Below are positions 23,767 through 31,868 of a stretch of DNA of 46,733 bases, piece after piece. The translations under genes were made by a program, and so were the position numbers. Below the pieces are notes generated by a model that had not been told where the DNA came from, searched no databases, and worked only from the letters and a program-made list of their open reading frames with translations. The DNA comes from JAHEEM01 sp036396795 (lineage in GTDB: Bacteria; Pseudomonadota; Gammaproteobacteria; Steroidobacterales; Rariloculaceae). The DNA lies in contig DASWKF010000060.1 in NCBI GenBank assembly GCA_036396795.1, forward strand, positions 1 through 46,733. The letters are read 5' to 3'. Every line of letters begins with the position of its first letter. Position 1 is the stretch's first letter.

Positions 23767-26346
23767 ATGTCAACTCCCCACAGCGCTACGGGCCGCGGCA
23801 TGGCGTTCGGCAATCGACTCCTCGACGCCTACCACCCGGCGCCCGGCAGCTTCGATGAGCTGCTCGACGGCGAAGGCTCGATCCGACCGTCCTGGCAACC
23901 GGTGTTCGACGCGCTCTCGGGCCTCAACGAGACGGAACGCAATCGGCTGCAGGAAACCGCGCAGCGAATGTTGCGCGAGAACGGTGTGACCTTCGTCGCC
24001 CAGGACGATGCCGGCACCAGCCGGCCCTGGCAGCTCGATCTGTTCCCGATGTTGATCTCGCCGGCCGAGTGGCAGCTGCTCGAGGCCGGATTGAGTCAGC
24101 GCGCGCGTGTGCTCAACGCCGTGCTCACGGACATCTACGGGTCGCAGCACGCGCTCAAGGAAGGCATACTGCCGCCGAGCGTGGTGTTCGGAAACCTCAG
24201 GTTCCTTCCGGCCTGCAGTCACATAGAGGCAAAGGAAGGGATACACCTGCACTTTCTCGCCTTCGACGTCGCGCGTTCACCCGACGGCCGCTGGTGGGTG
24301 CTGAGCGATCGCTCCGAAGCGCCGTCCGGCGCGGGCTATGCGCTCGAGAACCGCGTCGTTTCGTCGCGCTGCCTGCCGGATTTGTTCGCCGGCCAGAACG
24401 TCCGCCGCCAGGCGAGCTTCTTTCGCGCGTTCAACGAGCACTTTCTCGGGCTTGCGGGCAAAGACGAGCCGTTGGCCGTGTTTCTCACCCGCGGCCCGGG
24501 GAAGCTGACCTACTTCGATCACGCCTATCTCGCCCGCTATCTCGGCTACAACATCGTCGAAGGCTCCGACCTCACGGTGCGCGACAGCCGCGTGTACCTG
24601 AAAACCGTCGACGGCCTGCAACAGGTCGACTTGATTCTGCGCACGGTGCGCTCGGAGATGTCCGATCCGCTGGAGCTCAGGTCGGATTCCATGATCGGAG
24701 TGCCGGGGCTGCTTCAGGCGGCGCGCGCGGGCAGCGTGACGATCGCCAACTCGCTCGGCAGCGGTGTCGTCGAGAGCGCGGCGTTCCTGAGCTTCCTGCC
24801 GGGCTTGAGCCGCTTCTTTCTCGGCGAGGAGATCACGATCCCGAGCGTGGCCACGTGGTGGTGCGGCCAGGAGGCGGAGCGCAATTACGTCGTCGAGCAT
24901 CTCGACGAGCTGCTCATCAGGCGTATCTCCTCGACGCGCAGCTTGCTGAGCAAAGGCCAGGACGGCCGCATCGGCCAATACATGCGCACGGTCGCGCGCG
25001 AGCGGCTCGTCGAGCTGCTGCAACGCAGCGGGCACGACTACGTCGGCCAGGAACCGCTGCCGCTTTCGACCGCCCCGGTCTGGAGGGATTCGAATTCGCT
25101 GAAGCCCGCGCCGGTGGTGCTTCGGATGTACGTCGCGGCGACGAGCTCGGGCTATTGCGTCATGCCCGGCGGGCTTACCCGCGTGTCGGTGGAATCCGAT
25201 CCGCACGCCGCCTGGCTGTCGGCCAGCGACGTCACCAAGGATACCTGGGTGCTGTCGGACGAGCCGGTGGAAACCTTCAGCCTGCTGGCGCAGCGCCAGG
25301 AGGAAGGCCGGCTGAAGCGCGGCCATCGCAATCTGCCCTCGCGCGCGGCCGATCATCTCTACTGGCTGGGCCGCTATACCGAGCGGGCCGAGGCCGCGGT
25401 GCGGCTGTTTCGCAGTCTCGTGATCCGGCTGCACGGCGAGACCGGCGGGCACCGGCATCTGGTTTCTCACGAGCGCCTGGTTTCGCTGCTGGTGGCGCAA
25501 AAGCACATGTCCGCGCGGCGCGGCAAGCGCGCGATGCAGGGCGGCCGCAGCGCCGTCGAGCGCGAGCTTTGGGCCATTCTCTTCGACCCGGAGTCGCGCG
25601 ACGGGCTCGCGAACGTGCTCAGCAACGTCCGCAGAACCGCGGACGTCGTCCGCGAGCGGCTGTCGTTCGACGCGTTCCGCATCTTGACGGATCTCACGAC
25701 GATTCCGCGCCCTTCGAGTCACGCGCGCGCGCAGGAAACCGAGGAGGCACTGCGCTTGTTGAATCGGCTGGTGCAGTACCTCGCGGCGTTCAGCGGCATG
25801 ATCATGGAGAACATGACGCGCGGCTACGGCTGGCGCTTCCTCGACATGGGGCGGCGGATCGAGCGCGTGCGCACCATGGTGCAGCTCGTGCAGCATCTGA
25901 CCGTCACCGGCAACCCGGAGCAGGACGGCGCGCTGGACCTGCTGCTCGAGCTCGCCGACAGCACGATGACCTACCGCGGACGCTACCACTCCGCGCCGCA
26001 GCTCGCCCGCGTGCTGGATCTGCTGCTCGCCGACGACTCCAACCCGAGGGCGGCCTCGTTCCAGGTGGTGACGCTCGATCAGCATCTCGGCGTGCTGCCG
26101 CACACCGGCAACGACGGCATGATGACCGCCGACCAGCGTATCGTCACGCGCCTGACCGGCGATCTCAAGCTCGCCGACATGTTCAAGATCAGCGTGACGA
26201 CGAACCCGTCGGGCGCGCGGTTCCAGCTCACGCGCCTGACGCGGCGCGTGGATCAGGCCGTCACCGATCTATCCGACGAGATTTCCCGCTATTTCTTCAG
26301 TCACTCCTCGGCCACCCGGATCTCCGGCAGCCGCCAAGCGGACTAG
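23767..26346 (+). CDS. Circularly permuted ATP-grasp fused to alpha-E domain
   Basis: An 859-residue fusion. Residues about 60-500 form a circularly permuted ATP-grasp enzyme: the RARVLNAVLTDIYG, PSGAGYALENR and MPGGLTRVSV blocks, with TKDTWVLSDEP at the end. Residues about 525-855 are an alpha-E (DUF403) helical domain starting LPSRAADHLYWLGRYTERAEAAVRLFRS. CP-ATP-grasp proteins are predicted peptide-bond-forming ligases (amidoligases). Alpha-E domains accompany them and may bind the peptide or hold the complex together. It is encoded 56 bases after the DUF2126 gene and 10 bases before a transglutaminase. In the convergent set downstream the same two domains are separate genes. Confidence 0.9.
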   Translation: MSTPHSATGRGMAFGNRLLDAYHPAPGSFDELLDGEGSIRPSWQPVFDALSGLNETERNRLQETAQRMLRENGVTFVAQDDAGTSRPWQLDLFPMLISPAEWQLLEAGLSQRARVLNAVLTDIYGSQHALKEGILPPSVVFGNLRFLPACSHIEAKEGIHLHFLAFDVARSPDGRWWVLSDRSEAPSGAGYALENRVVSSRCLPDLFAGQNVRRQASFFRAFNEHFLGLAGKDEPLAVFLTRGPGKLTYFDHAYLARYLGYNIVEGSDLTVRDSRVYLKTVDGLQQVDLILRTVRSEMSDPLELRSDSMIGVPGLLQAARAGSVTIANSLGSGVVESAAFLSFLPGLSRFFLGEEITIPSVATWWCGQEAERNYVVEHLDELLIRRISSTRSLLSKGQDGRIGQYMRTVARERLVELLQRSGHDYVGQEPLPLSTAPVWRDSNSLKPAPVVLRMYVAATSSGYCVMPGGLTRVSVESDPHAAWLSASDVTKDTWVLSDEPVETFSLLAQRQEEGRLKRGHRNLPSRAADHLYWLGRYTERAEAAVRLFRSLVIRLHGETGGHRHLVSHERLVSLLVAQKHMSARRGKRAMQGGRSAVERELWAILFDPESRDGLANVLSNVRRTADVVRERLSFDAFRILTDLTTIPRPSSHARAQETEEALRLLNRLVQYLAAFSGMIMENMTRGYGWRFLDMGRRIERVRTMVQLVQHLTVTGNPEQDGALDLLLELADSTMTYRGRYHSAPQLARVLDLLLADDSNPRAASFQVVTLDQHLGVLPHTGNDGMMTADQRIVTRLTGDLKLADMFKISVTTNPSGARFQLTRLTRRVDQAVTDLSDEISRYFFSHSSATRISGSRQAD

Positions 26347-26356
26347 CAGGTGCGGC

Positions 26357-27232
26357 GTGCTGTATGACGTGCGGCATCAGACGACTTTCAGCTATGAGCA
26401 GACCGTGTCCGTCGCTCAGCACGTCCTGCACTTGATGCCGCGCGAGAGCGCCCGCCAGCGCCGGGTGGCGTTTCTGCTGAACGTCGACCCGGAGCCGACG
26501 CAACAATCCGCGGGCCGCGACTATTTCGGCAACAGCATCCACTACCTGACGCTGCAAGCGCCGCACGACAAGCTATCGGTGGAATCGCGCTCGCGCGTCG
26601 ACGTGCAGGCGCCAGAGATTCCGCTCGACCTCCGGCAGAGCTTGCCGTGGGAGCAGCTCGCCTCGCCGATGAGCTCCTCGAGCGCGGAGGCACTCGACGC
26701 GCAACAATTCGCGTTCGATTCGCCCTACGTCGCCGTCGACAGGGACATTCGAGCCTTTGCGACGCAGTCGTTCCCCGCCGGCCGGCCGATATTGGACGCG
26801 GCGATGGACCTGACGTCGAGGATCTTCAACGAGTTCGAGTACCAGGGCGGCGTGTCGGACATCTCCACGCCCGTGCGCCAGGTCTTGCGAATGCGCAAAG
26901 GCGTATGCCAGGACTTCGCGCATCTGCAAATCGCCTGCCTCAGAAGCTTAGGGCTCGCGGCGCGCTACGTGAGCGGCTACCTGCTCACGCACCCGCCCGA
27001 AGGGCAGCCTAGGCTCGTCGGCGCCGACGCCTCGCATGCCTGGTTGTCGCTGTGGTCGGGCCCGGCCGGCTGGGTCGACTTCGATCCGACCAACGACTTG
27101 ATCCCCGGCACCAAGCACATTACGGTCGGCTGGGGACGCGACTACGGCGACGTGAGCCCGATCAACGGCTTCATCATCGGTGGCGGCGCGCACGAGGTTA
27201 CCGTCGGCGTCGACGTCACTCCGGTCGTCTGA
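26357..27232 (+). CDS. Transglutaminase-like cysteine protease
   Basis: A 291-residue protein with the bacterial transglutaminase N-terminal beta domain (LYDVRHQTTFSYEQTVSVAQH) and the papain-like core. The triad is Cys184 (KGVCQDFAHL), His227 (ASHAWLSLW) and Asp243 (DFDPTND). The GTG start at 26357 matches the family N-terminus. It lies 10 bases after the ATP-grasp/alpha-E fusion, so the three plus-strand genes are one operon. Its stop is four bases from the stop of the convergent alpha-E gene. Peptide cleavage or cross-linking in a ligase/protease modification system is the accepted prediction for such clusters; nothing here identifies the target. Confidence 0.9.
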   Translation: MLYDVRHQTTFSYEQTVSVAQHVLHLMPRESARQRRVAFLLNVDPEPTQQSAGRDYFGNSIHYLTLQAPHDKLSVESRSRVDVQAPEIPLDLRQSLPWEQLASPMSSSSAEALDAQQFAFDSPYVAVDRDIRAFATQSFPAGRPILDAAMDLTSRIFNEFEYQGGVSDISTPVRQVLRMRKGVCQDFAHLQIACLRSLGLAARYVSGYLLTHPPEGQPRLVGADASHAWLSLWSGPAGWVDFDPTNDLIPGTKHITVGWGRDYGDVSPINGFIIGGGAHEVTVGVDVTPVV

Positions 27233-27236
27233 CGAG

Positions 27237-28193
27237 TCAAGCGGCGTAGCGCGCGAGGAAGAAGGTGGCGGTGATTTGCGTGCTCAAGGCGTTGAGCTTC
27301 ACCTGAACGTCGTCGAGGAACTCGTGCAGCCCCGTGCCGATGACGTCCTCCGGCGTGCGGGCCGCGAGCGCCTCCAGGGCATCGAGCGCGGCCCGCGGGA
27401 ACTCGACGTGACGCAGCTCCTCGTTCGCCAGCAGATGGCCCAGCGCGGCCTTGAACTCCCGCACGCAGTGCGTGATCGAGCGCGGGAAACGCGGATTGAA
27501 AAGGATGAAGCCCGCGACCGTCGTCGGCGTCATCTGATGCGGAAAGACCCGCCGGTAGCCGTGATAAGCGGCCGCGTAACGCAGCAACGCATTCCATTGC
27601 GCGACGTCGATCGGCGTGCCGACGTCCCGCCAGCTCGGCAGCAACGAGTGGTACTTGATATCGAGCAGGCGCGTCGTCTGATTGCAGAGCTCGATGTAGG
27701 TCCCGAGCCGGTAGAACGACCACACTTGGTCGCGATACAGCGTGCCGTTGGCGATGCCGTAGTGGAGCTGGCAGCCTTCCTTGATCTGCGCGCAGACGCG
27801 CGACAGCTCCGTCAGTCGCAGATTTCGGCTGTTGAGCCCTCGCACCCAGTTGTAGAAGACGTTGAGCTGCACCCAGGTCTCGAGGCTGATCAAATGCCGA
27901 ATGCTGCGCGCGTTCTCGCGGGCGGCGTGCACGATTCGACGGATCGAGTTGGGATTGCGCTCGTCGATGATGTAAAAACGCACGACGTTGCCGGCCTCGA
28001 CGCGGCGGTAGCGCTCCAGGAATCGCTCCTCGTCGCAGTTCAGCCGCAACACCGGCAGCCAGTCGTTCTCGCCCTGGGCGTCTCTGGCGAAGGTTTCGTT
28101 GATGTCGAGAATGCGGGCGAGATTCTCGGCGCGCTCGACGTAACGCGCCATCCAAAAGCTGTCCTCGGCGAATCGTGCGAGCAGGCTACTCAA
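27237..28193 (-). CDS. Stand-alone alpha-E domain protein
   Basis: A 318-residue helical protein starting SSLLARFAEDSFWMARYVERAENLARIL, the alpha-E (DUF403) signature. It has ETWVQLNVFYNWVRG in the middle and PRFPRSITHCVREF in the second half. It corresponds to the C-terminal part of the 23.8-26.3 kb fusion but is clearly divergent from it. Its ATG overlaps the end of the upstream ATP-grasp gene by 8 bases, so the two are coupled. No enzymatic activity is known for the domain by itself; it is expected to work with the ligase. Confidence 0.88.
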   Translation of the reverse strand: MSSLLARFAEDSFWMARYVERAENLARILDINETFARDAQGENDWLPVLRLNCDEERFLERYRRVEAGNVVRFYIIDERNPNSIRRIVHAARENARSIRHLISLETWVQLNVFYNWVRGLNSRNLRLTELSRVCAQIKEGCQLHYGIANGTLYRDQVWSFYRLGTYIELCNQTTRLLDIKYHSLLPSWRDVGTPIDVAQWNALLRYAAAYHGYRRVFPHQMTPTTVAGFILFNPRFPRSITHCVREFKAALGHLLANEELRHVEFPRAALDALEALAARTPEDVIGTGLHEFLDDVQVKLNALSTQITATFFLARYAA

Positions 28194-29640
28194 GTACCCA
28201 GGTATCCTTGGTCCCGCCGCCTTGAGAAGAATTGACGACCAGTGAGCCGCGGCGCAGCGCCACCCGGGTCAAGCCTCCGGGCAATACCCAGCTCTCCCGG
28301 CCCGTGATGATATAGGGGCGAAGATCGACGTGACGGGGCTCGATGCCGCTGTCGATCAGCGTCGGGCACACCGACAGGCCGACGACCGGCTGGCTGATGT
28401 AATTCTCGGGTTGTTCTTTGATTCGCGCGCGGCATTCCTCGATCTCGCTCTTCGAGGCTTTCGGTCCGACGACGACACCGTAGCCGCCCGACTCCCCCAC
28501 CGGTTTGACGACGAGCTCCTCGAGATGCTCGAGCGTGAACGCGAGCCCGTCGGGCTCACGGCAAAGGTGGGTCTCGACGTTCTCAAGAATCGGGTCCTCG
28601 CTCAAGTAGTAACGGATGATGCGCGGCATGTACGCGTACAGCGCCTTGTCGTCCGCAACGCCGGTGCCGACGGCGTTGGCCAATGCGACCTTGCCCGCCC
28701 GATAGATCGAGAATATTCCGCGGACGCCGAGAAGACTTTCGGCATTGAACCGATCCGGATCCAGGAAATCGTCGTCGATGCGCCGATAGATGACGTCGAC
28801 GCGGATCAAGCCGCCGGTGGTCTTCATGTAGACGTGCCCGGCGTCGACGATGAGATCTCTGCCCTCGACCAGCGGCACGCCCATTTCGCGCGCCAGGAAT
28901 ACGTGCTCGAAGTAGGCCGAGTTGAACACGCCCGGGGAGAGCAGCACGATGTTCGGCTGCTCGATCCCGGCGGGCGCGATCTCGGCAAGCGCCGAGCGCA
29001 GCTTCATGCCGTAGTTGGAAACCTGCCTCAAGCCGATGCGATCCGCCAGGTCCGGAAAAGCCCGCAGCATCAGTTTGCGATTCTCGACGACGTAAGACAC
29101 GCCGGACGGCGTGCGGGCGTTGTCCTCGAGAACGCGGAATACGCCTTCGGCGTCGCGCACGAGGTCGATGCCGCAGATGTTCACATAGGCTTTGAACGGC
29201 AGATCCAGGCCGACCATCTCCGCCCGATAGTTGGCGTTGCCGACGACGAGCTCGCGTGGAATGACGCCGTCGTTCAGGATGCGTTGCTCGTGGTAGACGT
29301 CGTGCAGGAACTCGTTGAGCGCGGCGACCCGCTGCTTGCAGCCGGACTCGATATGGGCCCAGTCGCCGGCAGAGATCACGCGGGGAATGACGTCGAAGGG
29401 CAGCACGCGGTCTATGGCGTTTTTGTCCGAGTAAACGGTGAAGGTGATGCCCAGATTGAAGAGCTCGCGGTCGCTCGCCCGCGAACGCCGGCGCAGCGCC
29501 GAGGGCTTCATGCGCTGCAGTCGGGCTCGGATCTCCTGGGTGTGATGAGCCGGCTGACTCGGACTGCCGAACATCTCGCAGTAGAACACGCCCGGATCGT
29601 AGTGCGAGAACAGGCCGTGTCTTTCCGCCGCTGTCGCCAT
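28186..29640 (-). CDS. Stand-alone circularly permuted ATP-grasp protein
   Basis: A 484-residue CP-ATP-grasp protein. Markers are the FTVYSDKNAIDRVLPFDVIPR start of the conserved region, VYHEQRILNDGVIPRELVVGN, LEDNARTPSGVSYVVENRKL, LVVKPVGESGGYGVVVGP (the ATP-binding Lys and Gly loop) and WVLPGGLTRVALRRGS with GGGTKDTWVLE at the C-terminus. Predicted to join amino acids or peptides with ATP hydrolysis. It is the first gene of a minus-strand pair with alpha-E. A 127-base gap upstream separates it from the SDR gene; I see no strong promoter there. Confidence 0.9.
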   Translation of the reverse strand: MATAAERHGLFSHYDPGVFYCEMFGSPSQPAHHTQEIRARLQRMKPSALRRRSRASDRELFNLGITFTVYSDKNAIDRVLPFDVIPRVISAGDWAHIESGCKQRVAALNEFLHDVYHEQRILNDGVIPRELVVGNANYRAEMVGLDLPFKAYVNICGIDLVRDAEGVFRVLEDNARTPSGVSYVVENRKLMLRAFPDLADRIGLRQVSNYGMKLRSALAEIAPAGIEQPNIVLLSPGVFNSAYFEHVFLAREMGVPLVEGRDLIVDAGHVYMKTTGGLIRVDVIYRRIDDDFLDPDRFNAESLLGVRGIFSIYRAGKVALANAVGTGVADDKALYAYMPRIIRYYLSEDPILENVETHLCREPDGLAFTLEHLEELVVKPVGESGGYGVVVGPKASKSEIEECRARIKEQPENYISQPVVGLSVCPTLIDSGIEPRHVDLRPYIITGRESWVLPGGLTRVALRRGSLVVNSSQGGGTKDTWVLE

Positions 29641-29767
29641 GCCGTTGGTTGGCTAGATTGTTGTGGTTCGGTCGTAAGACATTGACGATACTGCAAGAAT
29701 ATTCGAATTGCCAATGCTCGAAACGGAGCGGCCGGGGCTGATCCCTGCACCATTATCGTGCTTCCCC

Positions 29768-30733
29768 TTAACCCAGATAGCCGGCCGTCAACTCTTCGGA
29801 GACGGCCCACAACCTGGCCGCCATCTCCGAGTCCTGCATCATCGCGCTCGGCTCCTCCGGATTGCAGTCCGCGAAGTAGTAGCCGCTCACGGCCGCGAGC
29901 GCCGGGCTGGTCGCGACATAGCAGGTCGTTGCCGCCCCCTCCTCGACGGTCTTGGAGCGGCCGCTCGAAATCCGCGTGTCGACGTTGCGGAATATATTGG
30001 TATCGACGAGGCCGGGGTGCAGCGAATTCGAGCTTGCATTCGTGTCCGCAAGCTGCCGGGCGAGCTCCAGGGAGAACAGCCCGTTGGCGAGCTTGGAATG
30101 CGCGTAGGCCGAGCGCGCCCAGCCGTGGCCCGAAAGGTCGTCGAACTGAATGCCGCCGTCGGGGGGGTTGCGATGCGCGGTGCTGCCGACCACGACGACG
30201 CGGCCTTGCGCTGCTGCAAGGACCGCGCTCAGAAGCCGATTGACGAGGATAAAGTGTCCGAGATGATTGACGACGAATTGCATCTCAAGGCCGTCCACTT
30301 GCCGGAGCTCGCGAAACAACACGCCGGCGTTGCAGATCAGCATGTCCACAGGAACGTTCATCGCGGCAACCCGGTCCGCGCAAGCTGCGATGCTGTCGAA
30401 GTCGGTAAGCTCGAGCGCTAAGGGCGTGCAGCGTCCCGCGACGCTCTCGCAGGCCTCCGCACCGCGCTCCTCGGTTCGTGCCGTGCCGAGCACGTGCGCG
30501 CCGCGCAGCGCGAGCACTCTCATCGTCTCGTAACCGATGCCCGAGTTGCAGCCGGTCACGAGCGCCGTCTTGCCGGTGAAGTCAATTCCGGCCGTGACCT
30601 CCTCGGCCGTGGATGCGGCACCGAAAGCGCTGCGGGGCACCGCCTGTGCGTACTGGGCGCGTGCGGCGAAGTGAGGCGCGAACGCAAAAGCCGCGGTCGC
30701 TTGCAAGAATCGGCGGCGATTGATGAACGGCAC
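29768..30733 (-). CDS. TAT-exported SDR-family oxidoreductase
   Basis: A 321-residue short-chain dehydrogenase/reductase. The N-terminal NRRRFLQATAAFAFAP stretch is a TAT signal, unusual for an SDR because it implies a periplasmic, NAD(P)-carrying enzyme folded before export. The fold markers are TGCNSGIG (60-67), CNAG (134-137), Ser184, and the YAHSK catalytic Tyr210 and Lys214. The sequence resembles retinol-dehydrogenase-like SDRs (VNHLGHFILVNRLL). The substrate is unknown. The stop is 127 bases from the ATP-grasp start, so it is probably a separate unit, although a read-through transcript cannot be excluded. Confidence 0.87.
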   Translation of the reverse strand: MPFINRRRFLQATAAFAFAPHFAARAQYAQAVPRSAFGAASTAEEVTAGIDFTGKTALVTGCNSGIGYETMRVLALRGAHVLGTARTEERGAEACESVAGRCTPLALELTDFDSIAACADRVAAMNVPVDMLICNAGVLFRELRQVDGLEMQFVVNHLGHFILVNRLLSAVLAAAQGRVVVVGSTAHRNPPDGGIQFDDLSGHGWARSAYAHSKLANGLFSLELARQLADTNASSNSLHPGLVDTNIFRNVDTRISSGRSKTVEEGAATTCYVATSPALAAVSGYYFADCNPEEPSAMMQDSEMAARLWAVSEELTAGYLG

Positions 30734-30784
30734 TGGCGGTCCCCCCGGCGATCGATCCCTACTTGAGAGTTAGGACCTCTGCCG

Positions 30785-30848
30785 GGGCCGGGAATTCAGC
30801 CATCCGGCCCGATCTCGGCCAAACGCCGCTGCCTTGCGGGGCAGCGGC
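30785..30848. other. Two perfect hairpins upstream of the SDR gene
   Basis: GGGCCGG (30785-30791) pairs with CCGGCCC (30804-30810). GCCGCTGCC (30825-30833) pairs with GGCAGCGGC (30840-30848) across a TTGCGG loop. Neither is followed by a T run on either strand, so they are not classic terminators. They lie in the leader of the minus-strand SDR gene and could regulate it or be structural repeats. Confidence 0.45.
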
Positions 30849-30964
30849 AAGGCTAGCCTAGTACGTTGATTAAAAAGGCCAAATACCTCGAAGACCGGAT
30901 CGACGCCGCGGAATCCCGAAATGGATCGAGTTCACATTTCTTGCTAAAGACTATCAAACGCAAT

Positions 30965-30979
30965 TGCAAACCATTCTCG
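30965..30979 (+). promoter_or_regulatory. Candidate Fur box before bfd
   Basis: TGCAAACCATTCTCG resembles the 7-1-7 Fur site TGATAATnATTATCA at 9 of the 14 arm positions and lies 20 bases before the bfd ATG. Bfd is Fur-repressed in well-studied gammaproteobacteria, so the position makes sense. A TAATTT at 30982-30987 may be the -10 box. Confidence 0.4.
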
Positions 30980-30999
30980 TCTAATTTAGGATTCGCCGT

Positions 31000-31200
31000 A
31001 TGTACGTCTGCATCTGCAATGGGCACCGGGAGTGCGAGATCCGCGAAGCCGCCGCGGCCGGCCTGCGCTGCGCCCGCGAGATCTATTCGCACCTCGGCAA
31101 GCCCGCCCGTTGCGGGCGTTGCCTGGAGCTTGCCACGCGGGTCGTCGAAGAGGTGCACGCCGCGGCGAACGAGCCCGGGCCGCTGGCCGAATCCGCCTAA
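31000..31200 (+). CDS. bfd: Bacterioferritin-associated ferredoxin
   Basis: A 66-residue [2Fe-2S] protein. The four cluster ligands are Cys4, Cys6, Cys38 and Cys41, the same spacing as in the enteric protein. Bfd docks on bacterioferritin and reduces the ferric core to release iron, using electrons from a ferredoxin-NADP reductase. The gene converges with bfr 34 bases away, so the storage protein and its release factor are adjacent but separately transcribed. The tail after residue 55 (AANEPGPLAESA) is an extra, probably disordered extension. Confidence 0.93.
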   Translation: MYVCICNGHRECEIREAAAAGLRCAREIYSHLGKPARCGRCLELATRVVEEVHAAANEPGPLAESA

Positions 31201-31234
31201 GCGTCCTCGGCGCGCGGCGGCCGTGCCGCTGCGC

Positions 31235-31711
31235 CTAGTCGGCTGCGCCGGACTGGAGCTGCACGTAGTTCTTGATCTCCATGCGCTTGATCAGGTCGAA
31301 CTGCGCTTCGAGCCAATCGATGTGCTCTTCCTCGCTCTCGAGAATCCCGACCAAGAGCTCGCGGGAAGCATAGTCCGCCTCGCGCTCGCATAGCGCGATA
31401 CCTTCACGCAGCGCCGGCAGGGCGTCCTGCTCCAGCTTGAGATCGCACTCGAGAATCTCCCTAACGTCTTCGCCGATCATCAGCTTGCCGAGGTCCTGAA
31501 GATTCGGCAAACCTTCGAGAAACAGAATGCGCTCCGTGAGCTCGTCGGCATGCTTCATCTCGTCGATCGACTGCTTGTACTCGTACTCAGCGAGCTTGGT
31601 GACGCCCCAGTTCTTGAGCATCCTCGAGTGCAGAAAATATTGGTTGATCGCCGTGAGCTCGTTGAACAACACCTTGTTCAAAAGCTCTACGACCTTCTGC
31701 GAGCCTTTCAT
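31235..31711 (-). CDS. bfr: Bacterioferritin
   Basis: A 158-residue heme-containing ferritin forming a 24-mer shell for iron storage. The ferroxidase ligands sit at the canonical positions: Glu18, Glu51, His54, Glu94, Glu127 and His130. Met52, the heme ligand, is present. The start is ATG 31711 (MKGSQKVVELLNK, the family N-terminus) with GAGG before it; the ATG at 31726 adds five residues and lacks support. It converges with bfd. A strong inverted repeat at 31772-31800 lies upstream. Confidence 0.95.
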   Translation of the reverse strand: MKGSQKVVELLNKVLFNELTAINQYFLHSRMLKNWGVTKLAEYEYKQSIDEMKHADELTERILFLEGLPNLQDLGKLMIGEDVREILECDLKLEQDALPALREGIALCEREADYASRELLVGILESEEEHIDWLEAQFDLIKRMEIKNYVQLQSGAAD

Positions 31712-31771
31712 CTCGACCTCGTTCATCCGGGTTCCGGTACCAGAGAGGCTATCACATCAAACGCGGGTCTC

Positions 31772-31800
31772 GATGATCTTGTTGCGGAACAAGAATCATC
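31772..31800. promoter_or_regulatory. Long inverted repeat between copper oxidase and bfr
   Basis: GATGATCTTGTT (31772-31783), loop GCGG, then AACAAGAATCATC (31788-31800): a 12-bp stem with one bulged A. On the minus strand it lies 69 bases after the copper-oxidase stop and 60 bases before bfr. It has no T run. It could be an operator of bfr or a weak terminator of the upstream operon. Confidence 0.5.
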
Positions 31801-31868
31801 AGTTGTTACGAATGCTTCTCTTTGCGATCGCCGCGGCGGGGCGGCGACACGGCCCCTCTCTCGAAGCG

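Noticed and set aside
24277..26103. 608-codon minus-strand frame
   Set aside because: Antisense shadow of the ATP-grasp/alpha-E gene; no domain and a low-complexity His/Arg/Gln composition.
24069..26435. 788-codon plus-strand frame overlapping the ATP-grasp/alpha-E gene
   Set aside because: It is an Arg/Ala-rich shadow in another frame of a gene with clear family motifs, a common artefact of high-GC coding DNA.
28330..29685. 451-codon plus-strand frame across the stand-alone ATP-grasp gene
   Set aside because: Antisense shadow; the minus-strand product has complete motifs.
29641..29767. Search for a tRNA or small RNA in the gap
   Set aside because: No cloverleaf or stable hairpin; the stretch holds only the leader of the ATP-grasp gene.
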